Of a DNA stretch of 64,000 nucleotides, positions 45,560 to 55,796 are shown in pieces. Each line of letters opens with the position of its first letter. Position 1 is the first letter of the stretch. This DNA is from Heterohyrax brucei. Its lineage: Eukaryota; Chordata; Mammalia; Hyracoidea; Procaviidae. The notes beneath the pieces are model-generated. The model saw nothing but the letters and a program-made list of their open reading frames with translations. It made no database searches and was not told the DNA's origin. Made by a program: the position numbers and the translations under genes. The stretch lies in assembly GCA_028571685.1 (NCBI GenBank), contig CM053148.1:92464001-92528000 (forward strand), given 5' to 3'.

Positions 45560-46109
45560 CCACTTTTTGGGTACAGGATATTCTGGAAAGGAAAACTGGG
45601 AATCCTTTCAAAAGAAAGAATTGGGATCATGGACAATTCAAAATCATCTGCTTTCACAGAAAGGTCATTTCTTGCAAAAATACATAGAAACAAACATCAG
45701 TGACAATTAAGAAAAAACAAATGAAAGAACTTTATAAATAATATAATTTCACAAAATAATAGAAAGGGAAACATCACCTGAAAGTGCACAAAAAAAAAGC
45801 ATACCTTTGAAAGTAACTATAAAACAGAAACTTAAAAATTCCGATGACTGCTGCGTCTAATGTTACCTAGTGATACGACCTCAGGCGTCACGAGGAAGTT
45901 GAGAAGTGAAGAACACATGAAGGTGAAAGAGGCATCAGGAAGATTTGCAATAACAGAATAAAAAAAGAAAATCAAAAACAGGATGGTTGGTATGATGGAT
46001 TACACAAAAAGAGACAGAAAGAAAACCCAATGGGATTACAGAATACTTAGAATTTAGATTTCTAATTTCATTTTTAATTATTATTATTATTTTTTAAAGG
46101 AAGGACATT
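45560..46109. other. No recognisable feature
   Basis: AT-rich; nothing recognised. Confidence 0.5.
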
Positions 46110-46250
46110 GGGTTACTTCTGACTCCTGGTTTCTACTGCACAGGGAAGAACATGTGTAGACAGATGGCCAGGCTGCTCCAGGACAGCACCTCTGGGGGGG
46201 TTCAATCAGCCAGTCTTTCAGAGAGTACTCAGTTGCTTATCTGTTATGTC
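46110..46250 (-). repeat. Diverged afrotherian SINE
   Basis: ACTCCTGGTTTCTACTGCAC, GCACCTCTGGGGGGGTTCAA and GAGTACTCAGTTGCTTATCT keep the SINE order on the minus strand, with many changes. Confidence 0.5.
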
Positions 46251-46284
46251 ACGCAGAGACATCAATACTTAAAATACCAACCAT

Positions 46285-46375
46285 TATTTGGGCACTTCCA
46301 TTATACTAGTGACTGTGTACTCCACAGCAGCTGTAGTTTAATCCTCATAGTACATTTATTTTATGGGTGAAGAGA
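46285..46375 (+). repeat. Possible MIR remnant
   Basis: GGGCACTTCCATTATACTAG, then TTTAATCCTCATAGTACATT and TTATGGGTGAAGA resemble the MIR 3' half. Tentative. Confidence 0.4.
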
Positions 46376-47489
46376 GAGAAAAGACAATATTACATAAATG
46401 TTTATTTTAGGAGTCATATTGGGAGTGAAAATCATATATTTGCATATTAGATCAGAGAAATTAAGAAGATAATCAAATATTGTTGAAGGAGAAATCATCA
46501 ACCTAGCATGCATATCATGATTAATTTATAAATGCAATACTCTTGATGTTTCAAATAGTACCACAGTATTTACACAGATTAAGCAGAACCAATTTATTTC
46601 TATGTATGGTACCTCCCTGACTAACCATTTTACATGCATCCAATTATGGCTGTAGGATATGTAGTAATTGAATAGCACTAAAATGTTTATATTTAATATC
46701 TACTAATATAGTTACATCCACTGAGGAATATGCATCTCAAAACCTATGATCCTTTTTGGTGTGGAGTTGCCTAATGAAGTCTTTATGAAGTGCATATAAT
46801 TACTATGTGGAAGTACAGTGAGAATTTTCTGATGATTTTTCAGTCATAACTTAAAGTGACAGCAATATGACACAGAAATGGATGTGCCATCAGGGTGCAT
46901 TCTAATGACTGTTATTTCCGGGAGATGAAGACAGTGATGATTTTTAATCATTTGGTTAAAAGGAGAAACAAAATTATTTCACCTTCACAATGAAATTGTG
47001 ATTAAAAACTGATTAACTATGACCACAGCATCAATCATTTCTTAACACATGCTCTCAGGACAAATTAAATGAACATAGACAAAGAATAATATGAAAATAG
47101 CCTGATGGTTACTACTGGATCAAAAATATCTGGAGGCATGGAAGATTTTTCATCCTTTAGTTGGTTTTGTTGACCATACAGATACATAATAGAAACACTA
47201 TTGCTAAATAACAAGAGTAACATCGGTCTGTTGCTCAAATAAATAACTTCAAATCTCAGAAACTTAAACAGCTCGTTTATTTCTGGCATAGTCAACAGAG
47301 AATTTCAGATACTTTTCCAAGAAAGATCTTCTCTAAGCAATAACCCAGGTATGCTTGCTTCTTCAGTTGTGTGGCTGTAACATACACTTAGTCCTTCCTT
47401 TAAGCCAACATAGACTGAAGAGAAAGAGAGTCCACGTTATCTGGGGATGATTGTAGGGATGAGGGTAAGCACAAGACAGGGTTGCACAC
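46376..47489. other. No recognisable feature
   Basis: AT-rich; nothing recognised. Confidence 0.5.
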
Positions 47490-47636
47490 CCTCCTTGTTA
47501 GTTGCTTTTGAGTCAGTTGCAACTGATGGCCAAACCATATATAATTGAAGGTGACAGTTCCCAGTCCTGGGCCATCGTCAGAATCATTGCTGATACAATC
47601 AAGTCCATTGTTGCAGCCACTGTGCATTTTTAGTGC
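47490..47636 (-). mobile_element. RTE 3' end, minus strand, of an inverted pair
   Basis: TTGTTAGTTGCTTTTGAGTC, CCCAGTCCTGGGCCATCGTC and CCATTGTTGCAGCCACTGTG match the RTE 3' region read backwards. Confidence 0.75.
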
Positions 47637-47637
47637 C

Positions 47638-47763
47638 CTAAATGGGCTCAAGCATAACAAGGATTGTGAGCACCACCCAGGACCAGGCAGTGTTTTATTC
47701 TATGGTACACAGGGTCAGTATGAATTAGAGTCGACTGAATAGCTCCTAAGAACCACAACAAAT
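47638..47763 (+). mobile_element. RTE 3' end, plus strand, of an inverted pair
   Basis: GGGCTCAAGCATAACAAGGA, CAGGACCAGGCAGTGTTTTA and a tail CTAAGAACCACAACAAAT. It repeats, in reverse, the same RTE region as 47490-47636. Confidence 0.8.
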
Positions 47764-47996
47764 CCTTCTACTCATAAGTGCCTGGAACTAATCAGTTTCC
47801 AATTTAACTGCAAAGGATGCTGGGAAATACACACTTTTGTGAAACCAAGTAGAAAAAAATAGAATTGGTGGTAGTCTAGCCAATCTTGATATCACTGTAC
47901 AATGAGAATAAGTGTGTGAAGTGTTTTTTTATCATTTATTGTGTTGATCAGTAAGCTATATTTAACAATACAATTATCACTGCGTATCAGACCCCT

Positions 47997-48118
47997 GGAA
48001 AATCCTGGTGATGCAGTGGTTAAATGCTATGGCTACTAAGTTGGAAACTCTATGGGGCAGGACTATTTGGTCCTCTAGGGTTGCTGAGAGTCAAAATTGA
48101 CATCACTGCAATAGGTTT
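47997..48118 (+). repeat. AfroSINE with internal deletion
   Basis: The head GGAAAATCCTGGTGATGCAG runs to GCTATGGCTACTAA and then directly into GTTGGAAACTCTATGGGGCA, so the B box and linker are missing. Confidence 0.87.
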
Positions 48119-48146
48119 ATTTGTTTATTTTTTCTAAATCAGAGCC

Positions 48147-48290
48147 CTAGAAACCGTGGTGCTGTGAGTGGTTAAGAGGTATGGCTGTTAACCCAAAGGT
48201 TCAATACACAACTCTCTCCTACAGGCCAGTTCTATCCTTCCCTTTAGGGCTGTTCTGAATCTGAATCGACTCTACAGCAATGGATTTTTA
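48147..48290 (+). repeat. AfroSINE, diverged
   Basis: CCCTAGAAACCGTGGTGCTG, GGTTAAGAGGTATGGCTGTT, a disrupted middle and GAATCGACTCTACAGCAATG. Confidence 0.82.
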
Positions 48291-48373
48291 TCAGTGTATT
48301 TTATTTTATATTTTAATATCAGTGCATTTTATTTTGCTTTTGTTTTTTTTAGATTGTGAATGTATAAATCAAG

Positions 48374-48915
48374 TGTTTCAGCCAGCTAGGACTGCTCTAA
48401 CAGAAATACCACACAGTGGAAGGCTTTAACAAAGGAAGGTTTATTCTTACACAGTCCGGTAGGCTACAGGCCCACATTCAGGGTGTCCACTCCAGGGGAA
48501 GATTTCTCCCTTGTCGGCTCTGCAGGAAAGTCCAATATTGCATCAGTCTTTGTCCAGGGAGCATCTTGGTGCAGGAACCTCAGGTCTACAGGAAGCACTT
48601 TTCTCCCGGTGCTGCTTTCTTGGTGGTGTGAGGTTCCCAGTTCTCTGCCTGTTTCCCTTTCCTTTTATCTTTTCTAGGATGAAAACATTAAGGGTGGGGC
48701 AAGCCATACTCCAGGGAAACTCCCTTTACAGTGGAGCAGGGAGGTGGTCCTCTGCAGGGATTTACAGTCCCACCCTAATCCTTTAACTTACAGTGCAGCG
48801 AAATCTCAAAATAGAGGACAATTAAAGAATACATGGAATCACGGCCCAAGCAAATGGCTACACATACTTTTTTTTTGGCTGGGGCAGGCAAGGAGACAGA
48901 ATTCAATCCATGCCA
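48374..48915 (-). mobile_element. Solo LTR, MaLR/ERVL type, with TSD
   Basis: 542 bp from TGTTTCAGCC to ATCCATGCCA on the plus strand, flanked by the 5-bp TSD TCAAG at 48369-48373 and 48916-48920. The polyadenylation signal AATAAA is read on the minus strand at 48440-48445. It is homologous to the plus-strand solo LTR at 8335-9051 and of the same length once that copy's SINE is discounted. Overlapping plus-strand open frames (48416-48786) are on the antisense. Confidence 0.85.
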
Positions 48916-49049
48916 TCAAGGTATTAAGCATTCACAATCTTCAAAAACCCAATTTGTCCATGGCTCAGTCTTATATTTGTGCTGTTGGTATCATCTTACC
49001 TTTCAGTACTAAGTCCTGACTTCTTTTTCCTTATGAATTCCAATACTGA

Positions 49050-49482
49050 TGATGGTTAGTAACATGTATCAACTTGGCTCCATAACACATAATGTTATGT
49101 GTCATGATTCTCAGTAGTTTTGCAGATATGATGTCATCATCCTCCACGTTGTACAGCCAATCAATTGGATGGGAAATCTCCTTGGGGATGTGGCCTGCAT
49201 CCAATATACATGGATGTTCTGACAAAGCTCTCTTTCTCTTGTTTCTGTATTCTTGTTATCACTCTCTGACCTCCAGTTCTGCTGTCTGACCTGCAGATTT
49301 TAGGTTTGTCAGTTCCTGCAACCACACAAGGAGAGGCCTCTGGCCTCCTGCCTGATGCATGAATTTGGATTTACCAGCCTCCACGTCTGCCAAGTGTCAT
49401 TTCCGTGAAAGAAATATCCCTCCAGACATTTATATCTATGCCTCATTTGTTTTGCCTCTCTAGAGAACACAGCCTAGGATAA
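49050..49482 (+). mobile_element. Probable ERVL/MaLR-related LTR
   Basis: TAACATGTATCAACTTGGCT near the start, CAGCCAATCAATTGGATGGG in the middle, ATTTGGATTTACCAGCCTCC, and GCCTCTCTAGAGAACACAGC near the end follow the order of a mammalian LTR family. Family and exact ends are not certain. Confidence 0.5.
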
Positions 49483-50794
49483 TAATCTCTATATTTACTC
49501 ACAAAAATTTTTTAAAGTAATCTGTCCTTCTGCCACCACTTTTTTTTTTTTTTATGGCAACTGTTTTGTTTTTTAAAAAATAAATTTGCACACTCTTAGT
49601 TTTCAGTGTCCCCATTAGGATCTCCAGTACTAATTAGATTTAAACTTAAATACTACTAAAACACTTGAAATACTTTCATGTTTATTTTCTCTTTTCATAA
49701 TATATGTGCATCCTAAAACAATTAAGTCTCTGTTTCCAAATATTCTTAGTTGCAGAATGTTTTCTTGTTAGACAGGCAGATTGTAATAAAATTAAGGTTA
49801 AAAAATGGATCGTAAGAAAAAAATCTTTTTTTTTTTTTTACTTTTCAACATGCAAATTTTAATGAGTTTTTGACAAGGGGTTATTACATAACCACCACTT
49901 TTCAAGTAACATCACACTGATTCATTGTAGTTCAAATAACACATTTGCTGAAAACACTGTTCTTGTGAAAGGCTCCTTAAAAATTCTATTTCATTACTCT
50001 GCAGTGACTTGGTATGAGCGTTCGGGAACTGTATGCAGTTTCTCCTGTCTCTTCAATAATAAGTCCCCAAAGAACTCATCAAGGTTCTATCCAATTTAAT
50101 AATAACTTCAGCCCAGGAGAAAAGTTTTCATAAGTTCAGTAGAAATTGTTCAGTGACTCTTGGTGAATTTCTTTTTTTTTTTTTTTAGTACACAAAATGT
50201 CTTCCCATATTTCTCTTCTGATGTTAAAAAAACAGTTCAGTTCTTGCACTAGGGAAGACTTATTTTTATAGAACTTCGTTGTGAGTGCGTGCAGTGCTAT
50301 TGCTTTTGTTGTTGTTGTGGTTCCTCTTTTGTGCAACTAGCAAAACACACTTCAGTTCCTAGATCTCTGTCCTTCAGTTAGTATCTTCCTTCATTCACCA
50401 CGACTCAAGTTATTTTGTGTCCACTGCTTCAAGCAATGGGTCAAGGGAAAGATCATTGACCTAAAGCTTATTTGATCTAATATCTACATGAATAAAGAAT
50501 TCCGTAAGGAAGTTCAATAACTGACTTAACACTCAAAAGTCCCGGGTACCGGTCTGTTGCCGCTCCAGTCTATGAAACCCCAGAGTAGTCCTAAATTGTG
50601 TGTGTAGCAAGACTAGGAGTTCGAACTAAAGCTCAGCAAGGCTCCATGAATTTCCGTCTTGCATTCACTCAGCAAACAGCTAATCCCTGACACAATGAAT
50701 TAGTGCTGTGTGTTGGGACTAGAAACCTGTGACATCAAGGAGTATGAGAGACACTTATCAACATCACACCTTGGGAATTTAATCTGCCGTGTTC
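49483..50794. other. No recognisable feature; poly-T runs
   Basis: Poly-T runs lie at about 49539-49552, 49827-49840 and 50171-50187. TGTTGTTGTTG occurs at about 50308-50321. Each poly-T could mark the 3' end of a minus-strand retrocopy, but I could not identify what follows. Confidence 0.45.
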
Positions 50795-51165
50795 TTGCTG
50801 TTAGTGGCCATCTAGTCAGCTGCATCTCCTGGTGATCTCCTTTACAACAAAAGGCAATACTGCCCATGCAGGAGCCTTCTTCATAGTCAGCAGTAGGCTC
50901 CAACTCATTCTTGAAGCTACTCTATTTTGAGTCATTTCCAGCCTAGGGGCTCATCTCTTTGCACCATATTGGACAAAATTCTTTTGTGATTTATAGGGTT
51001 TTTATTGTTTAATTTTGGGAAGGAGATCACCAGGCTTAGTCTGGAATCTCCCCTGAAATCTCTCCTCCATGAGCAATGCTGCCGATATCAGAAATACCAG
51101 TGGCATAGCTTCCAGCATCATGACAAAACGTAGGTCACTACAATAGGACAGTGGTAGAACATGGC
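50795..51165 (-). mobile_element. Non-autonomous RTE derivative (5'UTR joined to 3' end)
   Basis: On the minus strand it starts with the RTE 5'UTR (near 51060-51150: CAATGCTGCCGATATCAGAA, GGCATAGCTTCCAGCATCAT) and passes via CAGGCTTAGTCTGGAATCTC directly to the RTE 3' region (50795-50945: GTTAGTGGCCATCTAGTCAG). The whole protein-coding part is absent. Similar joins lie at 51735-52068 and 56755-57135. Confidence 0.75.
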
Positions 51166-51734
51166 ACACTGAAGCTCAATTCAGAGGAAGAGAAAATAAG
51201 AATCATTTTAAAAAGTGGAAGCTTTTGTGGAGAAGGAGGTGGCAATATTCAAAATAGAGAATTCCAATGGCAAGTCCACAAAAACATGATTTACAGTGAC
51301 CTTATGAAAGTATCACCGTATTCTGGCAGAGGAAGGTTTGGTGATAGCAGATTGTAATATGTTTTTATCATTCACGGCGGCCAGAGGGGCTGTAAAACTG
51401 TGCACCATTTAAGAATTCTTAAAACCCATGTTTATCAGACGTCCTTTCCTCTGCTTCTTTTAGCTGAATGAGTAGAGGTAAAATAATCCAACAAAGAGAG
51501 ACTGTGTTTCGTGTGGGATATAGGGCCTCTACTCTCCTGACGACTAAGCTGAGACCTGTGGGACACATGGTTTAATAAACTATAAATATTTCCAAAATTT
51601 TGATGCTTACAACCCACTTGTTCTGTCCTTTTCTTTCTTTGTCTTTCTTCATAGTCCCTCGTAGTTCCCAAGCACTGCTGAAATGTGTCCACCCTGAGTG
51701 ACATTTCCGCTATTTTGAATTACCAATGACGTAT
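51166..51734. other. No recognisable feature
   Basis: Nothing recognised; the open frame at 51435-51704 has no family resemblance. Confidence 0.5.
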
Positions 51735-51788
51735 CTACCACCATCACAGCAACAAGCAAGACACCACAGCACAACAAACTGACACACT
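51735..51788 (-). mobile_element. RTE 5'UTR tip, inverted
   Basis: CACCATCACAGCAACAAGCA and GACACCACAGCACAACAAAC match the start of the RTE 5'UTR read backwards. It lies head to head with the plus-strand derivative that follows. Confidence 0.7.
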
Positions 51789-51789
51789 G

Positions 51790-52068
51790 TATTTTCTGCT
51801 TCTGAAAATTAGCCAAGGAAAACCCTAGGATGCACCAAACACCGTTGTCTGAATCAGTTGCTTTGCAGCCATCATCAGAAATACCCAGTCACTGAAGCAA
51901 TCAATCTATCTGTTGAAATACAGAGCCAGAAGGACAAGGCAGACACCTGGTGAGATGGAATGGCATAATGGCCACAGTGATAAACTCAACCGTGTTGGCA
52001 ATTTTGAGGATGGCATAGGACTGGGCAATGTTTCCTTCTGTTGTACCTAAGGTTACCATGCATCAGAG
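51790..52068 (+). mobile_element. Non-autonomous RTE derivative
   Basis: Begins in the 5'UTR (TTCTGCTTCTGAAAATTAGC; compare 4700-4730), passes through a diverged middle, and ends in the 3' region (GAGGATGGCATAGGACTGGG, TTTCCTTCTGTTGTACCTAA). Lacks the ORF. The adjacent inverted tip suggests a 5' inversion. Confidence 0.7.
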
Positions 52069-52207
52069 ACAATAATAGCTATCTCTCTGCCTATACCAGT
52101 CTGCCTATCTTCCTAAGTGGTAAGAGATCAAAGAATTTAGAAATCAGAGATTTGTCCCGTAAAGAGTGTACACAACAGCAGTTTATCTATTAGTTTATTC
52201 AAAAAAG

Positions 52208-52425
52208 GAAACATTGCTATCGAGTTGATTCCAATTTACAGTGACCCTGTAGGGCAGAGTGGAAACCCTGGTGGTGTAGTGGTTAAGAGCTAAGTCAGCT
52301 AACCAAAAGATTGGCAGTTCAAATCTCAATTCAAAGGCAGCTGATTTAGTTTTGTTGGGTTTATAGGACACAATAGAATTGCTTCCTAAGGTTTCCAAGG
52401 AGCGCTTCATGGATTCAAACTAGAT
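52208..52425 (-). repeat. AfroSINE interrupted by a second SINE
   Basis: The left part TGCTATCGAGTTGATTCCAA to GTAGGGCAGAGT and the right part ATAGGACACAATAGAATTGC to GCGCTTCATGGATTCAAAC form one minus-strand SINE, split by the plus-strand SINE at about 52261-52358. Confidence 0.85.
52261..52358 (+). repeat. AfroSINE nested in an AfroSINE, internally deleted
   Basis: Head GGAAACCCTGGTGGTGTAGT to GGCAGTTCAAATCTC joins directly to CAAAGGCAGCTGATTTAGTT, the 3' end. The host sequence GTAGGGCAGAGT and ATAGGACACAAT on the two sides looks like a diverged 12-bp TSD. Confidence 0.85.
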
Positions 52426-52439
52426 TATTAATCCATTTG

Positions 52440-52565
52440 GTTATGAAATATCCACTAAATATCTAACACTGAATTGGATGCTAAAGAAATGGAAATAATT
52501 CCTGTCTCAAGAAATTTAAGAGCAAAAAGATGAATACCTGTTTATAAACTTATAAAGTGTGATGA
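52440..52565 (+). repeat. Possible L2 LINE 3' remnant
   Basis: ATTGGATGCTAAAGAAATGG, AATAATTCCTGTCTCAAGAA and ATTTAAGAGCAAAAAGATGA resemble the L2 3' end. Tentative. Confidence 0.4.
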
Positions 52566-52717
52566 CATGAACTGAGTTTTATAACGAGAGCTCTTTAAGA
52601 GGAAGAAAATGATTCTTAGATCTAGAGAGCACCTGGTTAGGGAGAAGATGACAGAAGGGCTGGAACACTACTCAGTTTTGTCAGGGCAATGAATACATGT
52701 TAGGATGGAAAGACATC

Positions 52718-53181
52718 TGTTGGAGATTTGGGGATGCAATGGGTTTCGTTTAATCGAAAAGTATGTAGAGGAAAAACCAGAGAGAGGAGGAGAAAGAAAA
52801 GGAAGAGTTTATTTGCGTCTCACGTGGCTTTACAGAGTTGTCGGATGGGAGTCTGTAGAACGGCGTGCTGGCTCGGGGGTTGGGGGCTTATAAAGGGGGG
52901 CGAGCGGACCTTGTTGAGGACAGCGCTGAAAACAGTGCCCTTGACGATGAGAACGGTGCCCGCGGCAAGTAGCCTATGGGGTTGTGGACATTAGAGTTGC
53001 TCAGTTAACATAAGGGGGTATTATTTCAGTGGAGTTGAGCCTATGGAAAAGAAGTGCTAGCTAGTCGGCGGGGCAGCTAGTCTCATCTGAATGGACTTTG
53101 CGGAATAGCTGGCAGAGGAAACGTTTTGACTAGGGCCGCTCGGGAATGGTTGGGGGAGGGGGCTTGGGTTTCAGCCTAACA
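52718..53181 (-). mobile_element. CpG-rich solo ERV LTR with TSD
   Basis: 464 bp from TGTTGGAGATTTGGGG to TTTCAGCCTAACA on the plus strand, with terminal TG...CA and a 5-bp TSD ACATC at 52713-52717 and 53182-53186. Read on the minus strand, a TATA box CTTTATAAG (52887-52895) is followed about 75 bp later by the polyadenylation signal AATAAA (52808-52813). That gives U3 at the right and R/U5 at the left. CpG content is much higher than in the surroundings, which suggests a comparatively young insertion. No viral gene is present. The small plus-strand frames at 52705-52994 are not coding. Confidence 0.85.
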
Positions 53182-53227
53182 ACATCCATAGTTGAATTTA
53201 CAGGAGACTTGCTTCTCACATGTTCAA

Positions 53228-53350
53228 TCACTGAGCAAATCTTTACTGAGCACCAATGTTGTATCTGTAGTGGGGAAACACACAGATGTAGAAATGATTA
53301 AAATATAACTCCTAATCTGATCTCAAATATTCATGATGCAAGGGGAAATA
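53228..53350 (+). repeat. Possible L2 LINE 3' remnant
   Basis: CACTGAGCAAATCTTTACTG, GAGCACCAATGTTGTATCTG and CACAGATGTAGAAATGATTA resemble the L2 3' end. Tentative. Confidence 0.4.
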
Positions 53351-53649
53351 CAGTTCAGTGTTATTTATTTTTTTAAACTAGTTGATGAGCACATCCTAGC
53401 TTTAAGACATTCCACTCTGAATATTCTCCTTGCACAGCCCAAAAGGAACCCTGAATTTATCAACATATGCTGGAATATAATCATATATCATACTGCTTTT
53501 CAATGACTGTTTGCATGCACATTTATACTAAATTTAAATTATATTTACCTTCTCCCTAAATCTCTCTTCTATCTTAAAGAACCATAGGCATCACATGGAT
53601 GATTTAAATGTGGTGATAACAGAAAATATCTAGATTCTATATCATTGTA

Positions 53650-53805
53650 AGACAACTCTGGTGTTGTAATGGTTAAGGACTACAGCTGCTAAACAAAAGG
53701 TCAGTAGTTTGAATCCACCAGGTGCTCCTTGGAAACTCTATGGGGCTAATATACTCTGTCCTTTAGGGTGGCTATGAGTTGGAACACACTTGTTGGCAAC
53801 AAGTG
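53650..53805 (+). repeat. AfroSINE
   Basis: Full-length copy with a perfect 10-bp TSD TATCATTGTA at 53640-53649 and 53806-53815. Confidence 0.93.
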
Positions 53806-53815
53806 TATCATTGTA

Positions 53816-54262
53816 CCCCCATAAGGGATTTTACTTGTATGATTGCTTTACTGAGCTCTCCAAAGAGAAACAAATTTGCAAGCTGAGTTTACTGTTACAA
53901 TATATACATTTTTTTTTTTTGTCTTAAGTTGTCTGATACAGTAGATTGATCACAATTTTTCTTTCCACAAGTTTTTAATCTGTTTCTGTTCTGGTGAATT
54001 TGGAAATGGGACTTTGTAGCAAATGCTGATAAAAATGAAGTTATTTTCCTTCCACTTGAATCTAAACTAGTCTCACTACTTGCTTTGGCCAACAGAATTT
54101 AATGGGAGTGGTGACATGCCAGTTCCCAGTGTGGGCTTCAGATGTGTTTGCACACTCTGCTCAGTTTCTTGGGAAACTACCCAACAAGTATATTCACAAG
54201 CATAGGCATGCCCACTTAAAAGCATACGAGAACTACTTAGATAATGACAAATTGTCCTAGCT
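53816..54262. other. No confident feature
   Basis: A T-run lies at 53909-53920. The stretch 54085-54235 could be an old repeat but I cannot name it. Confidence 0.4.
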
Positions 54263-54425
54263 GAGGCCCAAACCTGGTTGTACAGTGGCTGGGAGCAACG
54301 TCTGCTAACCAGTAAGTTGGCAGTTTGAATCTGCCATGTGATGCGTGGAAACTCCATGGAGCAGTTCTACTCTGTCCTGTAGGGTCATTACGAGTTGGAA
54401 TCAACTCAACAGCAGGGGGTTTGGC
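54263..54425 (+). repeat. AfroSINE
   Basis: GCCCAAACCTGGTTGTACAG to ATCAACTCAACAGCAGGGGG, full length. Confidence 0.9.
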
Positions 54426-55105
54426 CGTTGAGGCAGCATTTGTGAATCACCTTTAAAACACTGAGCTTTGCACTGTTTTTACATTATTGCAGTAACAATA
54501 GACGATACGAACCCCTCTACCTGATCCCAGTGTGACTTTACAAAATATAAAGTATACACTATAGGTGAAAACCAGTATTTGCAAATATCATGTAAATTAA
54601 GTTTGAATGTAACATTAGCAATAAAATAAGAAACAGAAAAAAAAAAGACAATTAAGAATTCACTACAAAATGTTCTGTTCCACAGACATCTCCCCAGGGA
54701 ACAGATGCATTCCTTTACTTGCTAATGATATTTTCCTGACATTGAACACCGATATTGTCACATTTTGGTTTCTACTGCCCAGAGCCAAATGCATAATCTT
54801 AATTGTCCCCTTGTATCTGTTTAACTCTTAAGCATATTGCCAGGAACTTAACTATACCAACAATTCATTTTATGTTGTTGTACCTACAGGGAATGTTATG
54901 GGAAACAAACAAGACATTTTCTTTAAGGGTTTTTGGACACTCAGAAAACCAACAAGTCTTTATAAAGCGTCAGTTCTTGTAACCTACACATACGCTAGCT
55001 ATGCTCTGCTCTGGAGATACTCATAGGAAAACGGGAGGAAGTATACAATTGTTTAAGATACTCTTCTGAAACATCTGACAGGTACTAAGAAATTTAACCC
55101 TCACA
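54426..55105. other. No recognisable feature
   Basis: Apparently unique; short A-run at about 54637-54646. Confidence 0.5.
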
Positions 55106-55250
55106 ATAAACCCACCCACTGCTGTCGCGTTGGGTCTGACTCATAGCGACCATTGAGGTCAGAGTAGAATTGCCCCACGGGGTTTCCAAGGAGCCCCTGG
55201 TGGATTTGAATTGCAACATTTTGGTGAGCAGACAGAGCACAATAACTCCA
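55106..55250 (-). repeat. AfroSINE, head degraded
   Basis: CCACTGCTGTCGCGTTGGGT, GACTCATAGCGACCATTGAG, CCAAGGAGCCCCTGGTGGAT, then a degraded head. Confidence 0.9.
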
Positions 55251-55481
55251 TGGTAAGTGTAAGGAAGCCAAGGACAGCAAGATTAAAATGACTTGTTCTG
55301 TGTCAGTACCTAGGTGTTAAGTGTCATAGTTAGCATTTTAAGGTACTCCTTCTGGTTCCAATGTTATTTTTAGAGCTAAACAATTAAAAATTCCCTTACC
55401 TAAAGGTGTCAGAGAGTAACAAATAAAATAAATAAAAAGATTTCTCTTAACCTTCTGAGGGGACAGAGCAGGTAAAGCAAG
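55251..55481. other. No recognisable feature
   Basis: Spacer between two SINEs; nothing recognised. Confidence 0.5.
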
Positions 55482-55641
55482 CAAAACTCAACTGCTGTCA
55501 AGTCATTTTCGACTCACAGCAATGCTATAGGACAGACAAGAATTGCCCCATAGAGTTTCCAAGCAGTGCCTATAGGATCTCAATAGCCAACCTTCTGGTC
55601 AGCAGCTGTAGCAATTAACCACTATGCCACTAAGGTTTCCA
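55482..55641 (-). repeat. AfroSINE
   Basis: AAACTCAACTGCTGTCAAGT, CCATAGAGTTTCCAAGCAGT and ACCACTATGCCACTAAGGTT in order. Confidence 0.92.
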
Positions 55642-55796
55642 TAGAGAAGGTAGGGTCCAGTTATATAGGAAGATGCCACTTAACACCATGGGATCATAAA
55701 GTGAGGCAGAGAAATAGGGCAGGTGATATTCTGAACAAGGCTGAATGAGTCAGCAAAAACAACATCATGAAATACCTTGTATATCATACTCCGAGG

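Noticed and set aside
52705-52994. CpG island and first exon of a gene (CpG-rich with open frames)
   Set aside because: The CpG-rich block coincides exactly with an LTR bounded by TG...CA and a 5-bp TSD; TATA and AATAAA are in LTR order on the minus strand.
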